Of a DNA stretch of 64,000 bases, positions 1-9,347 are shown in pieces. Origin of the DNA: Candidatus Altimarinota bacterium (GTDB lineage: Bacteria > Patescibacteriota > Gracilibacteria > UBA1369 > LOWO2-01-FULL-3); NCBI GenBank assembly GCA_023231115.1, contig JALNWA010000002.1, positions 1 to 64,000 on the forward strand, in the 5' to 3' direction. The notes under the pieces are model-generated. The model was not told the DNA's origin, made no database searches, and saw only the letters and a list, made by a program, of their open reading frames with translations. The position numbers were made by a program, and so were the translations under genes. The stretch's first letter is position 1, and each line of letters begins with the position of its first letter.

Positions 1-1
1 A

Positions 2-865
2 ACCGCACATGATTATTCAGAAGAAATAGCAAAAGAAAAAGGAACATTTCCAAACTGGGAAATTTCAATATTCGGACCAAAAGGTAAAAACAGAAAACAA
101 AGAAATGCGGCTTTGACAACAGTTGCTCCGACAGGATCAATCTCAATGCTTCTTGATTGTAGCTCCGGAGTCGAACCATTCTTCGCATTGTCATACCAAA
201 AAGAAGGAATGAACGGACAAAAATTCCTATATCTAAATGCTCTCGTTGAAGAAGAACTTAAAAATCTAGGCCTATATAGTGAAGAAATCGTCAAAGAAAT
301 AGAACGCACAGGATCAGTTCAACATATAGCAGAAATTCCTGAAGACATCAGAAAAATATATGTCACAGCAATGGATATTTCCGCAGAGGACCACATAAAA
401 ATGCAGGCGGCATTCCAAAGTGAAGTCGACAACAGCATTTCAAAAACAATCAATTTCCCATACAGCGCAACAAGAGAAGACGTTCGCCAAGGATACATAA
501 TGGCATGGAAAACAGGATTAAAAGGATGCACAGTTTATCGTGATGGAAGCCGAAAAGAACAGCCTATAACAGTTGCAAAAGACGACAAAAAAGAAGAAGA
601 AAAAACATGCACGGGAGAAGGATGCGAAAAATGTGAAATTACGGAACAAATTCAAATGAAACAAAATTTTGAAGAAGTAATTCCGCCACCGGTAGGCAAC
701 GCAGATCCACATGCGGAACACAATCACGATCCACGCATGCACATGTCTTTAAGCAAAAACGAAATTATTAAAAGCAGAAAATGTCCCGACTGTGAATCTC
801 CAATTCAAATCGCAGAAGGATGCATGCTTTGTCTAAACTGTGGATTTTCCGCTTGCTCAGCGTAA
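2..865 (+). CDS. nrdJ: Vitamin B12-dependent (class II) ribonucleoside-diphosphate reductase, C-terminal part
   Basis: This is the last 287 residues of an adenosylcobalamin-dependent ribonucleotide reductase, which makes deoxyribonucleotides from ribonucleotides in the cytoplasm without oxygen or an iron centre. The frame is open to the window edge, so the true start lies upstream. The visible sequence has the family's RNAALTTVAPTGS segment, then SKTINFPYSATREDV followed by GLKGCTVYRDGSR, and a C-terminal zinc ribbon (CPDC ... CLNCGFSACS) that in class II enzymes re-reduces the active-site disulfide. The stretch at about residues 195-260 is charged and His-rich (HAEHNHDPRMHMH-like), a linker typical of this family. 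The gene ends 84 bp before the next CDS. The family assignment is firm; cobalamin dependence is inferred from the NrdJ-type C-terminus. Confidence 0.95.
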   Translation, partial: TAHDYSEEIAKEKGTFPNWEISIFGPKGKNRKQRNAALTTVAPTGSISMLLDCSSGVEPFFALSYQKEGMNGQKFLYLNALVEEELKNLGLYSEEIVKEIERTGSVQHIAEIPEDIRKIYVTAMDISAEDHIKMQAAFQSEVDNSISKTINFPYSATREDVRQGYIMAWKTGLKGCTVYRDGSRKEQPITVAKDDKKEEEKTCTGEGCEKCEITEQIQMKQNFEEVIPPPVGNADPHAEHNHDPRMHMSLSKNEIIKSRKCPDCESPIQIAEGCMLCLNCGFSACSA

Positions 866-884
866 AGACTAATCACAAATAAAG

Positions 885-913
885 TTGACAAACTAGGCAA
901 AATATTATACTAT
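885..913 (+). promoter_or_regulatory. Sigma70-type promoter for the 847-aa orphan
   Basis: A perfect TTGACA (885-890) is followed after 17 bp by TACTAT (908-913); an overlapping TATACT lies at 906-911 with 15 bp spacing. This predicts transcription starting near 919 and a leader of about 31 nt with no Shine-Dalgarno sequence before the ATG at 950. Confidence 0.7.
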
Positions 914-949
914 TTTCGCTCATAATATTTCGAAAATATTTAATACGAA

Positions 950-3493
950 ATGGCAAACAACCTAGCGGAAAATTTAGACGAAAATCAAACCGACAATACG
1001 GAAGGACAAGACAAAGCCTCAAAAGATCCTTTTGAAGGTACAAAAAAATCCAAGCTGACCTCTTCAGAGATTGCGGCTATTCAAAGCCACGATACGTCAA
1101 TTTCACAAATCGCCAACGAACGAAATCGCAAAGCACATCAGGCAAAAACAGAACTTGGCAAATTGGCGTCTTCGTCAAAAGATAGAGCCCAGATAATAAG
1201 CATGAAAGAATATCGCGAATTTTCAAAAAGAATTCAAGAAACAGAAAGTGCAGAAAAAATGCAGGGCATTTTGGACGAAATAAAAGAACTTCCTGAAAAA
1301 AGAGCAAAAGAAAAAGAAGACGAAGAAAGACAAACGGAAACTCTAGAAAAAGATGATCCAAGGCTCGCGGAATTAAAAGAAGAATTCGATACAATTTGCG
1401 ACGAAAACGTGCAATACATAGGAACAAAACAAATCGACGGATTCAAAAAATGGTTTGAAGAAGAGACAGGAAAAAAGCCTCAAATAAAACATTTAAAAGA
1501 CGTAATAAAAAGATTAAAAGGAGAAAATTCCAGCGATTCAGGAGGACTCGCTCCGAGAAAAGAAGAATACGGAAAATTACAAACACTTTGCAAAAAATAT
1601 GGCTTGGATGCACCTACAGATTCAAAATACATTGAAGAAGAAGGATTAAGCGAGAGAAAAGAATATAGAAGAAATGCACAAGAAATCGAAAATCATTTGA
1701 TGAAAGTAAAAGAAACAGGATTCTATTCGAAAGAGATTATTCAAGACACAATGCAACAAGCTTTAACAGCAGACTCGCCATCAAAACAAAGAGAATTAAA
1801 ATCGCAATTGGACAGAATTTCAAGAATTGAATCTGAAAGTTTCACACATCTTGATTCAAAAACAACAGTCGGAGGAATCACAATAAGAAAAATGAGTCAA
1901 AAAGGAAAAGATTTTTTGATAAATTATTACAAAACCATCGGCATAGATGAAAGAGAAGAAAACGTTAGAAATTGGCCAAAATTCATAGAAGCAGAAGCAA
2001 AACTTGCTGAAGATTTGCTTGAAATATACGAAGACCATCCAGAAGGATTTAGGCTTGCAATGGGCAGTTTTGAGCATTTAACATTTGAAGAAAAGGAAAA
2101 AGCTTTGAAAGAACACGAACGCTTGGTAAAAGAAACCAGCGACAAAGAAGAACTTGAGAAAAAACTTACAATCAAAGCCGCGCATGGAGCGATAGACGAA
2201 GCCGCACGAAATAATATTCTCGCAAAAGGAAAAGATAAAACACAAGGAAAATATAAAGAATTTTTTGAAGAAGAAGAAAATTTCAAAAACAAAAAAACCG
2301 GAGAAGAAGGAGATTTGGAAGAGATGAAAAAAGCATACGAATTGTTGATCAGTAAGACACCAAATGAAGAATATAAAAACTTGGCGGCATACGAAAAAAG
2401 ACGAGATCAATATTCAAAAGATTTAAAAAAATGGGGAGAATACGACGATGAATTGGAAGACGATGAGATTGCAAAAATGAAGGAAGAATTTGATAAATCC
2501 GGATGGCAGGACAGAGAAGATTTGCAAAAAGAATTAACCGAAAAAGTTGAAACAGCAAAAAAGAAACACTACAAAGCAAAACGAATGACAAAAGGTGTGG
2601 AATTGGAAAAAACAGGAAAGAAGAAAAATAAAAAAGAAAAAGGTGAAGAAGATGAAGACAACGAAGAAGGACCAAAATCAGCAAAAGAAGCGATAAAAGC
2701 CGCCAATAAACTTTTGATGGGAGAAGAAGGAGCTGAAGCCCTAAAAACACTTTTGGAATACAACGAAAAAGATCCTGATGATCCAAAAATTTTATTTTGG
2801 ATTGAAAAAACAGCCGAATACATAAGAAGCTTTGGTAGCGGTAAAAAGAAAATGGACGAATCTTTTGAAGATGAAGTTGAAGACGAAATTGAGGACGCAA
2901 TGAAAGAAGAACCAATTAAAAAATTTATTGAAGAAGAACAAGTCGAGACCTTGAGTTTGGAAGGAACTGAAGAAAGTGAAAGACTTCATGAAAGCAAAAA
3001 ATCAGCTAAAGAAAGAGCAAAAGACGAATCATTAAGCCGTGTAGACACAACATCTTTGGAAGGCGAACTTACTGAAGATTTCTACAAAAATTCGGATAAA
3101 GAATTTATTTTGGATGAAGAAGGAAGCGGAGAAGAAATGACAGAAATACAATTTGATAACAAAGAATATACAAGAGAAGAAGTGGATGAATTAAAGTCGG
3201 AAGTTTTTCATAAACAAGACAGACTTAGAGAAAAACGCGGACTCGTCGACACAGTATTAAAAGACAAAGACGGAAAAGTTATAACAACAAAAGAAGCAAA
3301 AGCAATCGAACAAAAAGACGTTGAAGATCTTGAAGATGAGATCCTTGAAAGTGCGGAAGAAAATATGTCCACAAAAAAAGGCGCATCGGAAGGAGCGGAA
3401 ATATTCGACCTCACACAAAAAATCGCCGCAAAGAGAAAAACAAAAGAAATGGTCGACAAACGTCTTCACGAAAAATTAGAATCTGAGTACTAG
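950..3493 (+). CDS. Glu/Lys-rich coiled-coil protein of unknown function
   Basis: I do not recognise this 847-residue protein. It is extremely rich in Glu and Lys throughout, with almost no hydrophobic clusters, no signal peptide and no membrane segment. It should therefore be a soluble, mostly helical or coiled-coil cytoplasmic protein. Lysine- and glutamate-only runs occur around residues 545-575 (KKKNKKEKGEEDEDNEEG region), and a strongly acidic stretch covers about 640-760. It has its own promoter at 885-913 and overlaps the convergent comEC gene by 18 bp at the 3' ends. Composition and length suggest a structural, scaffold or nucleic-acid-associated role, but nothing in the sequence proves one. 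Coding status is secure because the frame is long and the neighbours are spaced normally. Confidence 0.75.
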   Translation: MANNLAENLDENQTDNTEGQDKASKDPFEGTKKSKLTSSEIAAIQSHDTSISQIANERNRKAHQAKTELGKLASSSKDRAQIISMKEYREFSKRIQETESAEKMQGILDEIKELPEKRAKEKEDEERQTETLEKDDPRLAELKEEFDTICDENVQYIGTKQIDGFKKWFEEETGKKPQIKHLKDVIKRLKGENSSDSGGLAPRKEEYGKLQTLCKKYGLDAPTDSKYIEEEGLSERKEYRRNAQEIENHLMKVKETGFYSKEIIQDTMQQALTADSPSKQRELKSQLDRISRIESESFTHLDSKTTVGGITIRKMSQKGKDFLINYYKTIGIDEREENVRNWPKFIEAEAKLAEDLLEIYEDHPEGFRLAMGSFEHLTFEEKEKALKEHERLVKETSDKEELEKKLTIKAAHGAIDEAARNNILAKGKDKTQGKYKEFFEEEENFKNKKTGEEGDLEEMKKAYELLISKTPNEEYKNLAAYEKRRDQYSKDLKKWGEYDDELEDDEIAKMKEEFDKSGWQDREDLQKELTEKVETAKKKHYKAKRMTKGVELEKTGKKKNKKEKGEEDEDNEEGPKSAKEAIKAANKLLMGEEGAEALKTLLEYNEKDPDDPKILFWIEKTAEYIRSFGSGKKKMDESFEDEVEDEIEDAMKEEPIKKFIEEEQVETLSLEGTEESERLHESKKSAKERAKDESLSRVDTTSLEGELTEDFYKNSDKEFILDEEGSGEEMTEIQFDNKEYTREEVDELKSEVFHKQDRLREKRGLVDTVLKDKDGKVITTKEAKAIEQKDVEDLEDEILESAEENMSTKKGASEGAEIFDLTQKIAAKRKTKEMVDKRLHEKLESEY

Positions 3494-4642
3494 CCTTTTC
3501 AACATAAAAAAGACAGCGAAGAAATAATAAATAAAAAATATTTCTGAGGTAAACCAGTTAATTTGCGAATATGCGAATGGGATATTTGCAAACATTTCAA
3601 CCAAAAAAAGAACAACCTTCAAAATCGCATATTCAAAAAAAGCAAAAATCATTCCAACCCTAAAAGAGAAAATTCCAACGAATAAAACTGCAAAACCAAA
3701 AAACATAGCCATTGGAATAAGCGGTAAAACAAAAATATTTGCTATCGGAGAAATCGCGCTAAAATTTCCAAAATTAATAAGTATAACAGGCATAGTCAAA
3801 ATTTGAGCGGAGATTGTCATCAAAAAAGCGCTTCTAAACCCACAAAAATCAGGAATGAATTTTAAAAAATTTTCCATAATCGGATAAAAATAAACAATCC
3901 CAAACGTCGCTCCAAACGACAATTGGAAACCAATATCTTCAAAAATTAAAGTCGGCAAAAACAAATTCATGAGAAACGCAGAAAAAATAAGTCCTATAAA
4001 AGGCATATACTGACGACCGGAAAACATCGCATAATAGCTGACAATTCCCATCATCGCCGCTCTTATGCAGGACGCGGAAAATCCGGTCAAACACACGAAC
4101 AAAAGAATAAAAAAAATCATAACAAAAAAATTCCACTTCCTTCCCAAAAAACCAAAAGATTTCGAACAAAAAGCTATCAATATTGAAATATTATATCCGG
4201 AGACTGCAACAATATGAGTAAGTCCGGTCGCATTAAAATTTTCAAGAATATTTTTATCCATCGCATTCTTTTTTCCCAAAATAAGACCTTCAACAAAACC
4301 GGAATATGGCTCAGGCAAGACACTTTGAAAAACGTCACTTATCCAATCCCCCATCGAAGAAAAATACTGAGACAAAAATCCAAAGTCAAAACTTCCATAA
4401 TCCAAATGCAAAAAATACCTAAAAATTCCAAATAAAAATCCAAGCAAAAAAAACAAAAAAACATGAAAAAATTTAGATTTAAAAATAAGGAAAAGATATC
4501 TCATCAAAAGAAAAACAATAATAATCAAAAACACAATTTCATCCCATTTTCCGGACAAAAAGAAAAAACCGAAAATAATGCCAATCAAGAACGCGCAGGC
4601 AAAAATTACAAAGAAAAAAGATTTATGAACATTCTCACCCAT
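3476..4642 (-). CDS. comEC: ComEC/Rec2-family competence DNA channel, short form
   Basis: This 388-residue polytopic membrane protein matches the competence channel domain that passes single-stranded DNA across the inner membrane during transformation. Diagnostic motifs are GLTHIVAVSGYNISIL (about residues 140-155), a C-IRAA-M helix start near 190, and FQLSFGATFGI near 240. These are surrounded by about ten hydrophobic helices. The N-terminal OB-like domain is reduced, and the C-terminal metallo-beta-lactamase domain of full-length ComEC (about 700-800 aa) is absent, as in many small-genome bacteria. It is convergent with the coiled-coil orphan, overlapping it by 18 bp. It is divergent from the SLH-CAP gene, with 112 bp between them in which I see no clear promoter. 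Role: probable DNA uptake for recombination or nucleotide scavenging. Confidence 0.88.
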   Translation of the reverse strand: MGENVHKSFFFVIFACAFLIGIIFGFFFLSGKWDEIVFLIIIVFLLMRYLFLIFKSKFFHVFLFFLLGFLFGIFRYFLHLDYGSFDFGFLSQYFSSMGDWISDVFQSVLPEPYSGFVEGLILGKKNAMDKNILENFNATGLTHIVAVSGYNISILIAFCSKSFGFLGRKWNFFVMIFFILLFVCLTGFSASCIRAAMMGIVSYYAMFSGRQYMPFIGLIFSAFLMNLFLPTLIFEDIGFQLSFGATFGIVYFYPIMENFLKFIPDFCGFRSAFLMTISAQILTMPVILINFGNFSAISPIANIFVLPLIPMAMFFGFAVLFVGIFSFRVGMIFAFFEYAILKVVLFLVEMFANIPFAYSQINWFTSEIFFIYYFFAVFFMLKRLVLRF

Positions 4643-4754
4643 ATAATTATAAAACAGTTATGGAATAACCATACAAGTAAGACTTAAAATTTTCTTAAAA
4701 TAATTCTAAAATATCAAAGCTAAAAGAACATTTCTCAACAAAAAAATACAAACA

Positions 4755-7112
4755 ATGAAAATCTCAAAACTTTTAATAATTGGGCTTTTACTTTCGCAAT
4801 TTGTTTTGCCACAATCGACATTCGCATCCTTTATCGACGTACCAACTTCATATAAAAATTACGAAGCAATAATCTATCTTCAAGAAAACGGCATAATAAA
4901 GGGATATTCAGACGGTACATTCAAGCCGGAAAATCTTGTCAACAGAGCAGAATTCCTAAAAATAATAATAGAGGGATCAGGAATAAAAACAGACATATTG
5001 AGCTCCACACCATTCAGCGACATAAACAATCAAGCTTGGTACGCACAATACGTAAAAAAAGCATACGCAGAAGGATGGATACAGGGCTACACAGACGGGA
5101 CTTTCAGGCCATCACAAACAATAACAAAAGTTGAAGCGTTAAAAATTCTTGGAGAAGTTCAAGACTGGCAAACGACCACAGTAACAACAATTCCGTTCTT
5201 GGACACAAAAACGACGGATTGGTTTACAACATATGTTTCATTTGCAAAAGAAAACGGATTGCTTGAAGAAGAAGGAAAATTATTTTTCCCAAACGAAGAG
5301 ATGTCTCGCGCGAAAATAAGCGAAACCGTTTACAGAACAATAATAAAAGGGCTTTCTCCAGAGCCAATTCAGCCAATCATAGAAACAACACAACCAACCA
5401 CTACAGAAAAAGAAATTGCCTCAGATTTTTATTCAAATATTTCTCTCAATTCCCCGATACCAACCACATTTTACAAAAACGAGGTCTACACAATAAAAGG
5501 AACTATAACTTCCGGCTCATACAAAGAAGCGACAGTAACAATAGTAGATCAAGAAAAAATTACAGAACCTGTCTTAAATAATCATTTTGAAATTTCTGTA
5601 ATTTTTTCAGAAACCGGAAATTTTTTATTGGGAATTTTACCGGGAAATGGCGGAACAACGAAAGTTAAAACAATTTCAGTACTACCAACTTTACCATCCG
5701 TACAAAACATAGAAACTCCACCATCAAAACTTTCACCTGAAATAAATTTTTCAAACGAAAAAACTTTCGTAAACTTCGAAAAAACTTCATCGACAATAAA
5801 CAAAATAACGCTGACACAAGGCACAAAGTCCGTGTCATATTTTTCACGACAATCAACATCAGAAATCCCGATTTTTTATAAAGACTTTGAAAATTTTTCT
5901 CTAACATCAACTTCTTATTACGTTGAATCGGCAAAAATATCATCATCCTCCCCTCTTGTAATTTCGTCAGAATTTTCAAAAAGTGAAACAAAAACATTCT
6001 CTCCGACATATCACGAATTTTCATATATTTCCGAAGAAGTAATATCAACTCCTCCTGAAAAAATGAGCAGTCCTGCAAAAATTTCATTCACAATAAAACC
6101 CTCAATAGAAATAGAAACAACAGGATATATCACAAAACCTGACGGATTTGTTGAAGAAATCCAACTACCTAAAAACCTCGACATTTACACGTATTCTTAT
6201 TCCCCATCATCATCGGGAACATACATTGTGGAAATAAATAATTCGGAAGGAGTGGCAGTTGTAAACCATCCAGTTTACATAGGAAACAAAATTCCTCTAC
6301 TCCCAGATTTTTTCGACAAAAACCAAAGAACCTATTTCACAGATACGGTTTCTTTAGACACAATGCGCGATGAAATGCTGAATTACATAAACGACACAAG
6401 AAGACGTTATGGCTTGGTGGAGCTGGTTTTATCTGAAGATTTGAATACTTTGGCTCAAATACATTCCGACGACATGGTAAATAATAATTATTTTTCACAC
6501 ACGGATTTAAACGGAAACACGTCTGAAGATCGACGAAAAATTCTTGGAATTTCAACACCTGTTGCAGAAAACATGGCAAAAGAAGTTTCGATAATTTTCG
6601 CACATGAGGGACTTGTTCGGAGCGGAGGACATCGAAAAAATATTTTAGAAAAAGAATGGACACGTGTCGGTATTGGCATAACCAAAACAAAAAATGACGG
6701 AGGATATTTAATAGTAACAGAAGAATTTTCGACAGAAGCAATAACAGCGGAGACTTTAACCTCAATGAAAGAAGATTTGTTTGCGACAATAAATGAAGAA
6801 CGCACAAAAAATGGCTTAAGCGCGTTAACATTAGACACAACGCTAAATGACACAAGCAAATATTTAAACGATAAAGTAATTACCGAAAATACAATTCTTA
6901 CAAATGATATCTTTTCAGATGCCTTAAATTCGTTTAACATAGGCGGAGACTCGGAGGGGTTTAGCCGTACATACAATTTATGGTGGACAATCGTGGATTC
7001 ACTTCTCTTGGATGAACCGGCGCTAACAACCGAAAATTGGCTAAGAATGGGAATAGACATTCAAACAGATTCAGACGGAATAATAAATACATTAATAATC
7101 ATCAATAAATAA
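4755..7112 (+). CDS. Secreted S-layer homology (SLH) protein with CAP/SCP domain
   Basis: A 785-residue exported protein. Residues 1-24 form a signal peptide (MKISKLLIIGLLLSQ then ...TFAS). Three SLH repeats follow at about 25-70, 84-130 and 145-190, each with the pattern of F-D followed by GxIKGYxDGTFxPxxxxxRAE. Such repeats usually anchor proteins to cell-wall polymers. A Thr/Ser-rich linker with possible beta-sandwich segments spans about 205-520. A CAP (cysteine-rich secretory/PR-1) domain follows at about 537-650, with HSDDM, YFSH and GHRKNIL motifs supplying the family's conserved His and Glu positions. A second, degenerate CAP-like N-terminus begins near 670. It is the first gene of a five-gene envelope operon and is 2 bp from the LCP gene. 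Probable role: wall-anchored surface protein; the CAP activity is unknown. Confidence 0.9.
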   Translation: MKISKLLIIGLLLSQFVLPQSTFASFIDVPTSYKNYEAIIYLQENGIIKGYSDGTFKPENLVNRAEFLKIIIEGSGIKTDILSSTPFSDINNQAWYAQYVKKAYAEGWIQGYTDGTFRPSQTITKVEALKILGEVQDWQTTTVTTIPFLDTKTTDWFTTYVSFAKENGLLEEEGKLFFPNEEMSRAKISETVYRTIIKGLSPEPIQPIIETTQPTTTEKEIASDFYSNISLNSPIPTTFYKNEVYTIKGTITSGSYKEATVTIVDQEKITEPVLNNHFEISVIFSETGNFLLGILPGNGGTTKVKTISVLPTLPSVQNIETPPSKLSPEINFSNEKTFVNFEKTSSTINKITLTQGTKSVSYFSRQSTSEIPIFYKDFENFSLTSTSYYVESAKISSSSPLVISSEFSKSETKTFSPTYHEFSYISEEVISTPPEKMSSPAKISFTIKPSIEIETTGYITKPDGFVEEIQLPKNLDIYTYSYSPSSSGTYIVEINNSEGVAVVNHPVYIGNKIPLLPDFFDKNQRTYFTDTVSLDTMRDEMLNYINDTRRRYGLVELVLSEDLNTLAQIHSDDMVNNNYFSHTDLNGNTSEDRRKILGISTPVAENMAKEVSIIFAHEGLVRSGGHRKNILEKEWTRVGIGITKTKNDGGYLIVTEEFSTEAITAETLTSMKEDLFATINEERTKNGLSALTLDTTLNDTSKYLNDKVITENTILTNDIFSDALNSFNIGGDSEGFSRTYNLWWTIVDSLLLDEPALTTENWLRMGIDIQTDSDGIINTLIIINK

Positions 7113-7114
7113 AA

Positions 7115-8659
7115 ATGGATTTCGAAACAAGAAAAATAAGAACAAAACCAAGCTTAAAAGACAGATTATCATCAAAAATATCTTCTGCCACAGCTAATAA
7201 AAAAATTAATATCAATCTTCCAATCCTAATAGCAATAACCATAATTTTGGTTCTTTGCGTCGGGATAGTAAAAGCTGTTTCAAAAGTAGACGTAAGTTTG
7301 GTTTTAAAAATAGCCGGAACGGATTTGGAAGAAGATTCTTATGGGCATACAAACTTTCTGCTTTTGGGATCTGGAGGCCTTAATCACGACGGAGGAACTC
7401 TCACAGACACAATGATAGTTGCAAGTTTAGACGATGAAAATAAAACAGTCACAATGCTATCAATCCCCCGAGACTTATGGATAAAAGACAGCGTCGTCGG
7501 AAATTCAAAAATAAATGAAGTATATCTAAACGCAAAAACATATTATGAAGAAATAAATAAAGTTCCGGCAAAAACAGAAGATCCAAAATCAAATCAGCAA
7601 GCCATGGAACTATTAAAAACAAAAATAGAAGAACTCCTCGGAATACCAATCCATTATTATGTCTCAGCAAATTTTGACGCATTCACTGACATCGTAGACG
7701 CAATTGGCGGCGTGGATATAAATGTTGAAAAAGCAATCTACGACCCATTATATCCAAAAGCGGGAACAGTCGAATACGAAACATTTTCAATGCCAAAAGG
7801 CTTACAACACCTAGACGGAAAAACAGCATTGAAATATGCACGAAGCCGCGAAACAACCTCGGATTTCGACAGATCAGAGCGCCAACAACAATTGATAATG
7901 GCGATAAAAGAAAGCGCGCTAAAAGCGAATATATTATTTAGCAAAGAAAAAATAGAAAATATTTTAGGAATAATAAAATCAAATCTAAACACAAACATCA
8001 CAATTGAAGAAATACTTACACTTGGAAGTATCGCAAAAAATTATTCGAAAGACAGCATTGTAACAAGACTAATGCACGACGATCCGACAAAATGCGGCGG
8101 ATTTTTGTATACGCCTGAAAGGTCTTATTACGGCGGTGCATTCGTACTTGTTCCCGCAGGAGGATTTGAAGTTATACATAAATACGCAGATTTAATTTTC
8201 GGATTCACGGCAATTTCAAAAGAAGACGCAAAAATACAAATATTAAATGGAACACCACGCGGCGGAGTTGCAGGAGAAACAAAACAAATTCTTCAAAGAT
8301 TTTGTTTAAACATGTCGAGATTTGGCAATGCTGAAACAAAAAACGTCACTCAAACAACTTATTATTACAAAACAAAACTTAACGAAAAAGGAGAACCTAT
8401 TGAATCAAGATCTCTCACTTTAGACTTTCTGAAAAAATTAATTCCGGGAAAAGAAGTTGAAGGAATTCCACAAAAATATATAGATTTGGGATACACGGAT
8501 TCAGACATAATTTTGGAAATGGGAGCAGATTATACAAGCTCACCAAATTACATGGAAGACCCTTTTTACAGCCTGCCAATGCTAAAACCAGCAACACCAA
8601 CACCCGCGGAAACAACAACTGAAACAACAACAACAACACCGACAAATGAGATTAAATAA
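7115..8659 (+). CDS. LytR-CpsA-Psr (LCP) family wall-polymer ligase
   Basis: LCP proteins transfer lipid-linked glycopolymers onto peptidoglycan on the outer face of the membrane. This 514-residue protein has a short basic cytoplasmic N-terminus and one membrane anchor at about residues 34-56. The LCP domain spans about 87-265, with LLLGSGG, the TDTM-xVxSxD-like TLTDTMIVASLDD and the IPRD motif whose Arg/Asp residues bind the pyrophosphate lipid. A LytR_C domain starts near 370 (IQILNGTPRGGVAGE). The C-terminus is a Thr/Pro tail. The 3' end overlaps the next gene by 14 bp. Next to SLH, PBP5 and MraY genes, it probably attaches the polymer to which the SLH protein binds; that link is inference. 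Confidence 0.9.
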   Translation: MDFETRKIRTKPSLKDRLSSKISSATANKKININLPILIAITIILVLCVGIVKAVSKVDVSLVLKIAGTDLEEDSYGHTNFLLLGSGGLNHDGGTLTDTMIVASLDDENKTVTMLSIPRDLWIKDSVVGNSKINEVYLNAKTYYEEINKVPAKTEDPKSNQQAMELLKTKIEELLGIPIHYYVSANFDAFTDIVDAIGGVDINVEKAIYDPLYPKAGTVEYETFSMPKGLQHLDGKTALKYARSRETTSDFDRSERQQQLIMAIKESALKANILFSKEKIENILGIIKSNLNTNITIEEILTLGSIAKNYSKDSIVTRLMHDDPTKCGGFLYTPERSYYGGAFVLVPAGGFEVIHKYADLIFGFTAISKEDAKIQILNGTPRGGVAGETKQILQRFCLNMSRFGNAETKNVTQTTYYYKTKLNEKGEPIESRSLTLDFLKKLIPGKEVEGIPQKYIDLGYTDSDIILEMGADYTSSPNYMEDPFYSLPMLKPATPTPAETTTETTTTTPTNEIK

Positions 8660-9347
8660 ATTCATTGCAGAAAATTCAAAATATTCGCGCAGAAAAGCAG
8701 ACATTTTGATAAAGGACAAAATGGTATCTATTAACGGCAAACTAGCCGATTCTCTTGGAATGCAAATAGACCCAGAAAAAGACAAAATAGAAATCAACGG
8801 AGAAAAAATAATTCAGAAAAAAGAAGAAAAAGTGTATTTCGCATTAAACAAACCGATGGGGTTCGTCACAACGCGCGAAGATAGACACGCAAAAAGAACA
8901 GTAATGGAACTTCTTCCAAAAATTGAAAATCTAAAACCGGTCGGAAGGCTGGACAAAGAGACGGAAGGGCTTCTTCTCTTTTCAAATGACGGCGATTTTA
9001 TACAAAGACACACTCATCCAAAATATGAATGTAAGAAAAAATATCATGCAATAATCGAAGGATTTTTGACTGACGATGAAAAGAAAAAACTCGAAGAAGG
9101 AGTAATTTTGGAAGACAAAAAAACATATCCGGCAAAGATACAAAGAATAAGACGGGATAAAAACGAAACAGAACTTGAAATAGAGATACACGAAGGTCGC
9201 AACAAACAAGTACGAAATATGTTTGCAATGTTCCGTCACAATGTGAAATACTTGCAGAGGATAGAGACGGGAACGATAAAACTCGGCAATCTAAAGCTGG
9301 GTGAGTTCAGAAAACTAACAAAAGAAGAAATAAATGATAATATCTAG
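8646..9347 (+). CDS. rluB: Pseudouridine synthase, RsuA/RluB/RluE family
   Basis: A 233-residue rRNA pseudouridine synthase. An N-terminal S4 RNA-binding domain (about 1-60, starting MRLNKFIAENSKYSRRKAD) is joined to the catalytic domain. That domain carries LNKPMGFVTT, the active-site GRLDKETEGLLLFSNDGD (catalytic Asp near residue 102) and the family's C-terminal EGRNKQVRNMF motif. The order and motifs fit the RsuA/RluB branch, which modifies 16S or 23S rRNA. The exact target base cannot be read from sequence, so RluB is the likeliest rather than certain. It overlaps the LCP gene by 14 bp and the PBP5 gene by 14 bp, which implies translational coupling inside an otherwise envelope-related operon. 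Confidence 0.87.
   Translation: MRLNKFIAENSKYSRRKADILIKDKMVSINGKLADSLGMQIDPEKDKIEINGEKIIQKKEEKVYFALNKPMGFVTTREDRHAKRTVMELLPKIENLKPVGRLDKETEGLLLFSNDGDFIQRHTHPKYECKKKYHAIIEGFLTDDEKKKLEEGVILEDKKTYPAKIQRIRRDKNETELEIEIHEGRNKQVRNMFAMFRHNVKYLQRIETGTIKLGNLKLGEFRKLTKEEINDNI

Noticed and set aside
2078..2915. Minus-strand ORFs of 110-188 codons opposite the coiled-coil gene
   Set aside because: Antisense of Glu/Lys codons gives Phe/Leu/Ser-rich frames without stops; no start signals or family match.
4214..4687. Plus-strand ORFs of 73 and 74 codons within and after comEC
   Set aside because: They lie opposite a recognised gene and have low-complexity Lys/Asn composition typical of antisense frames.
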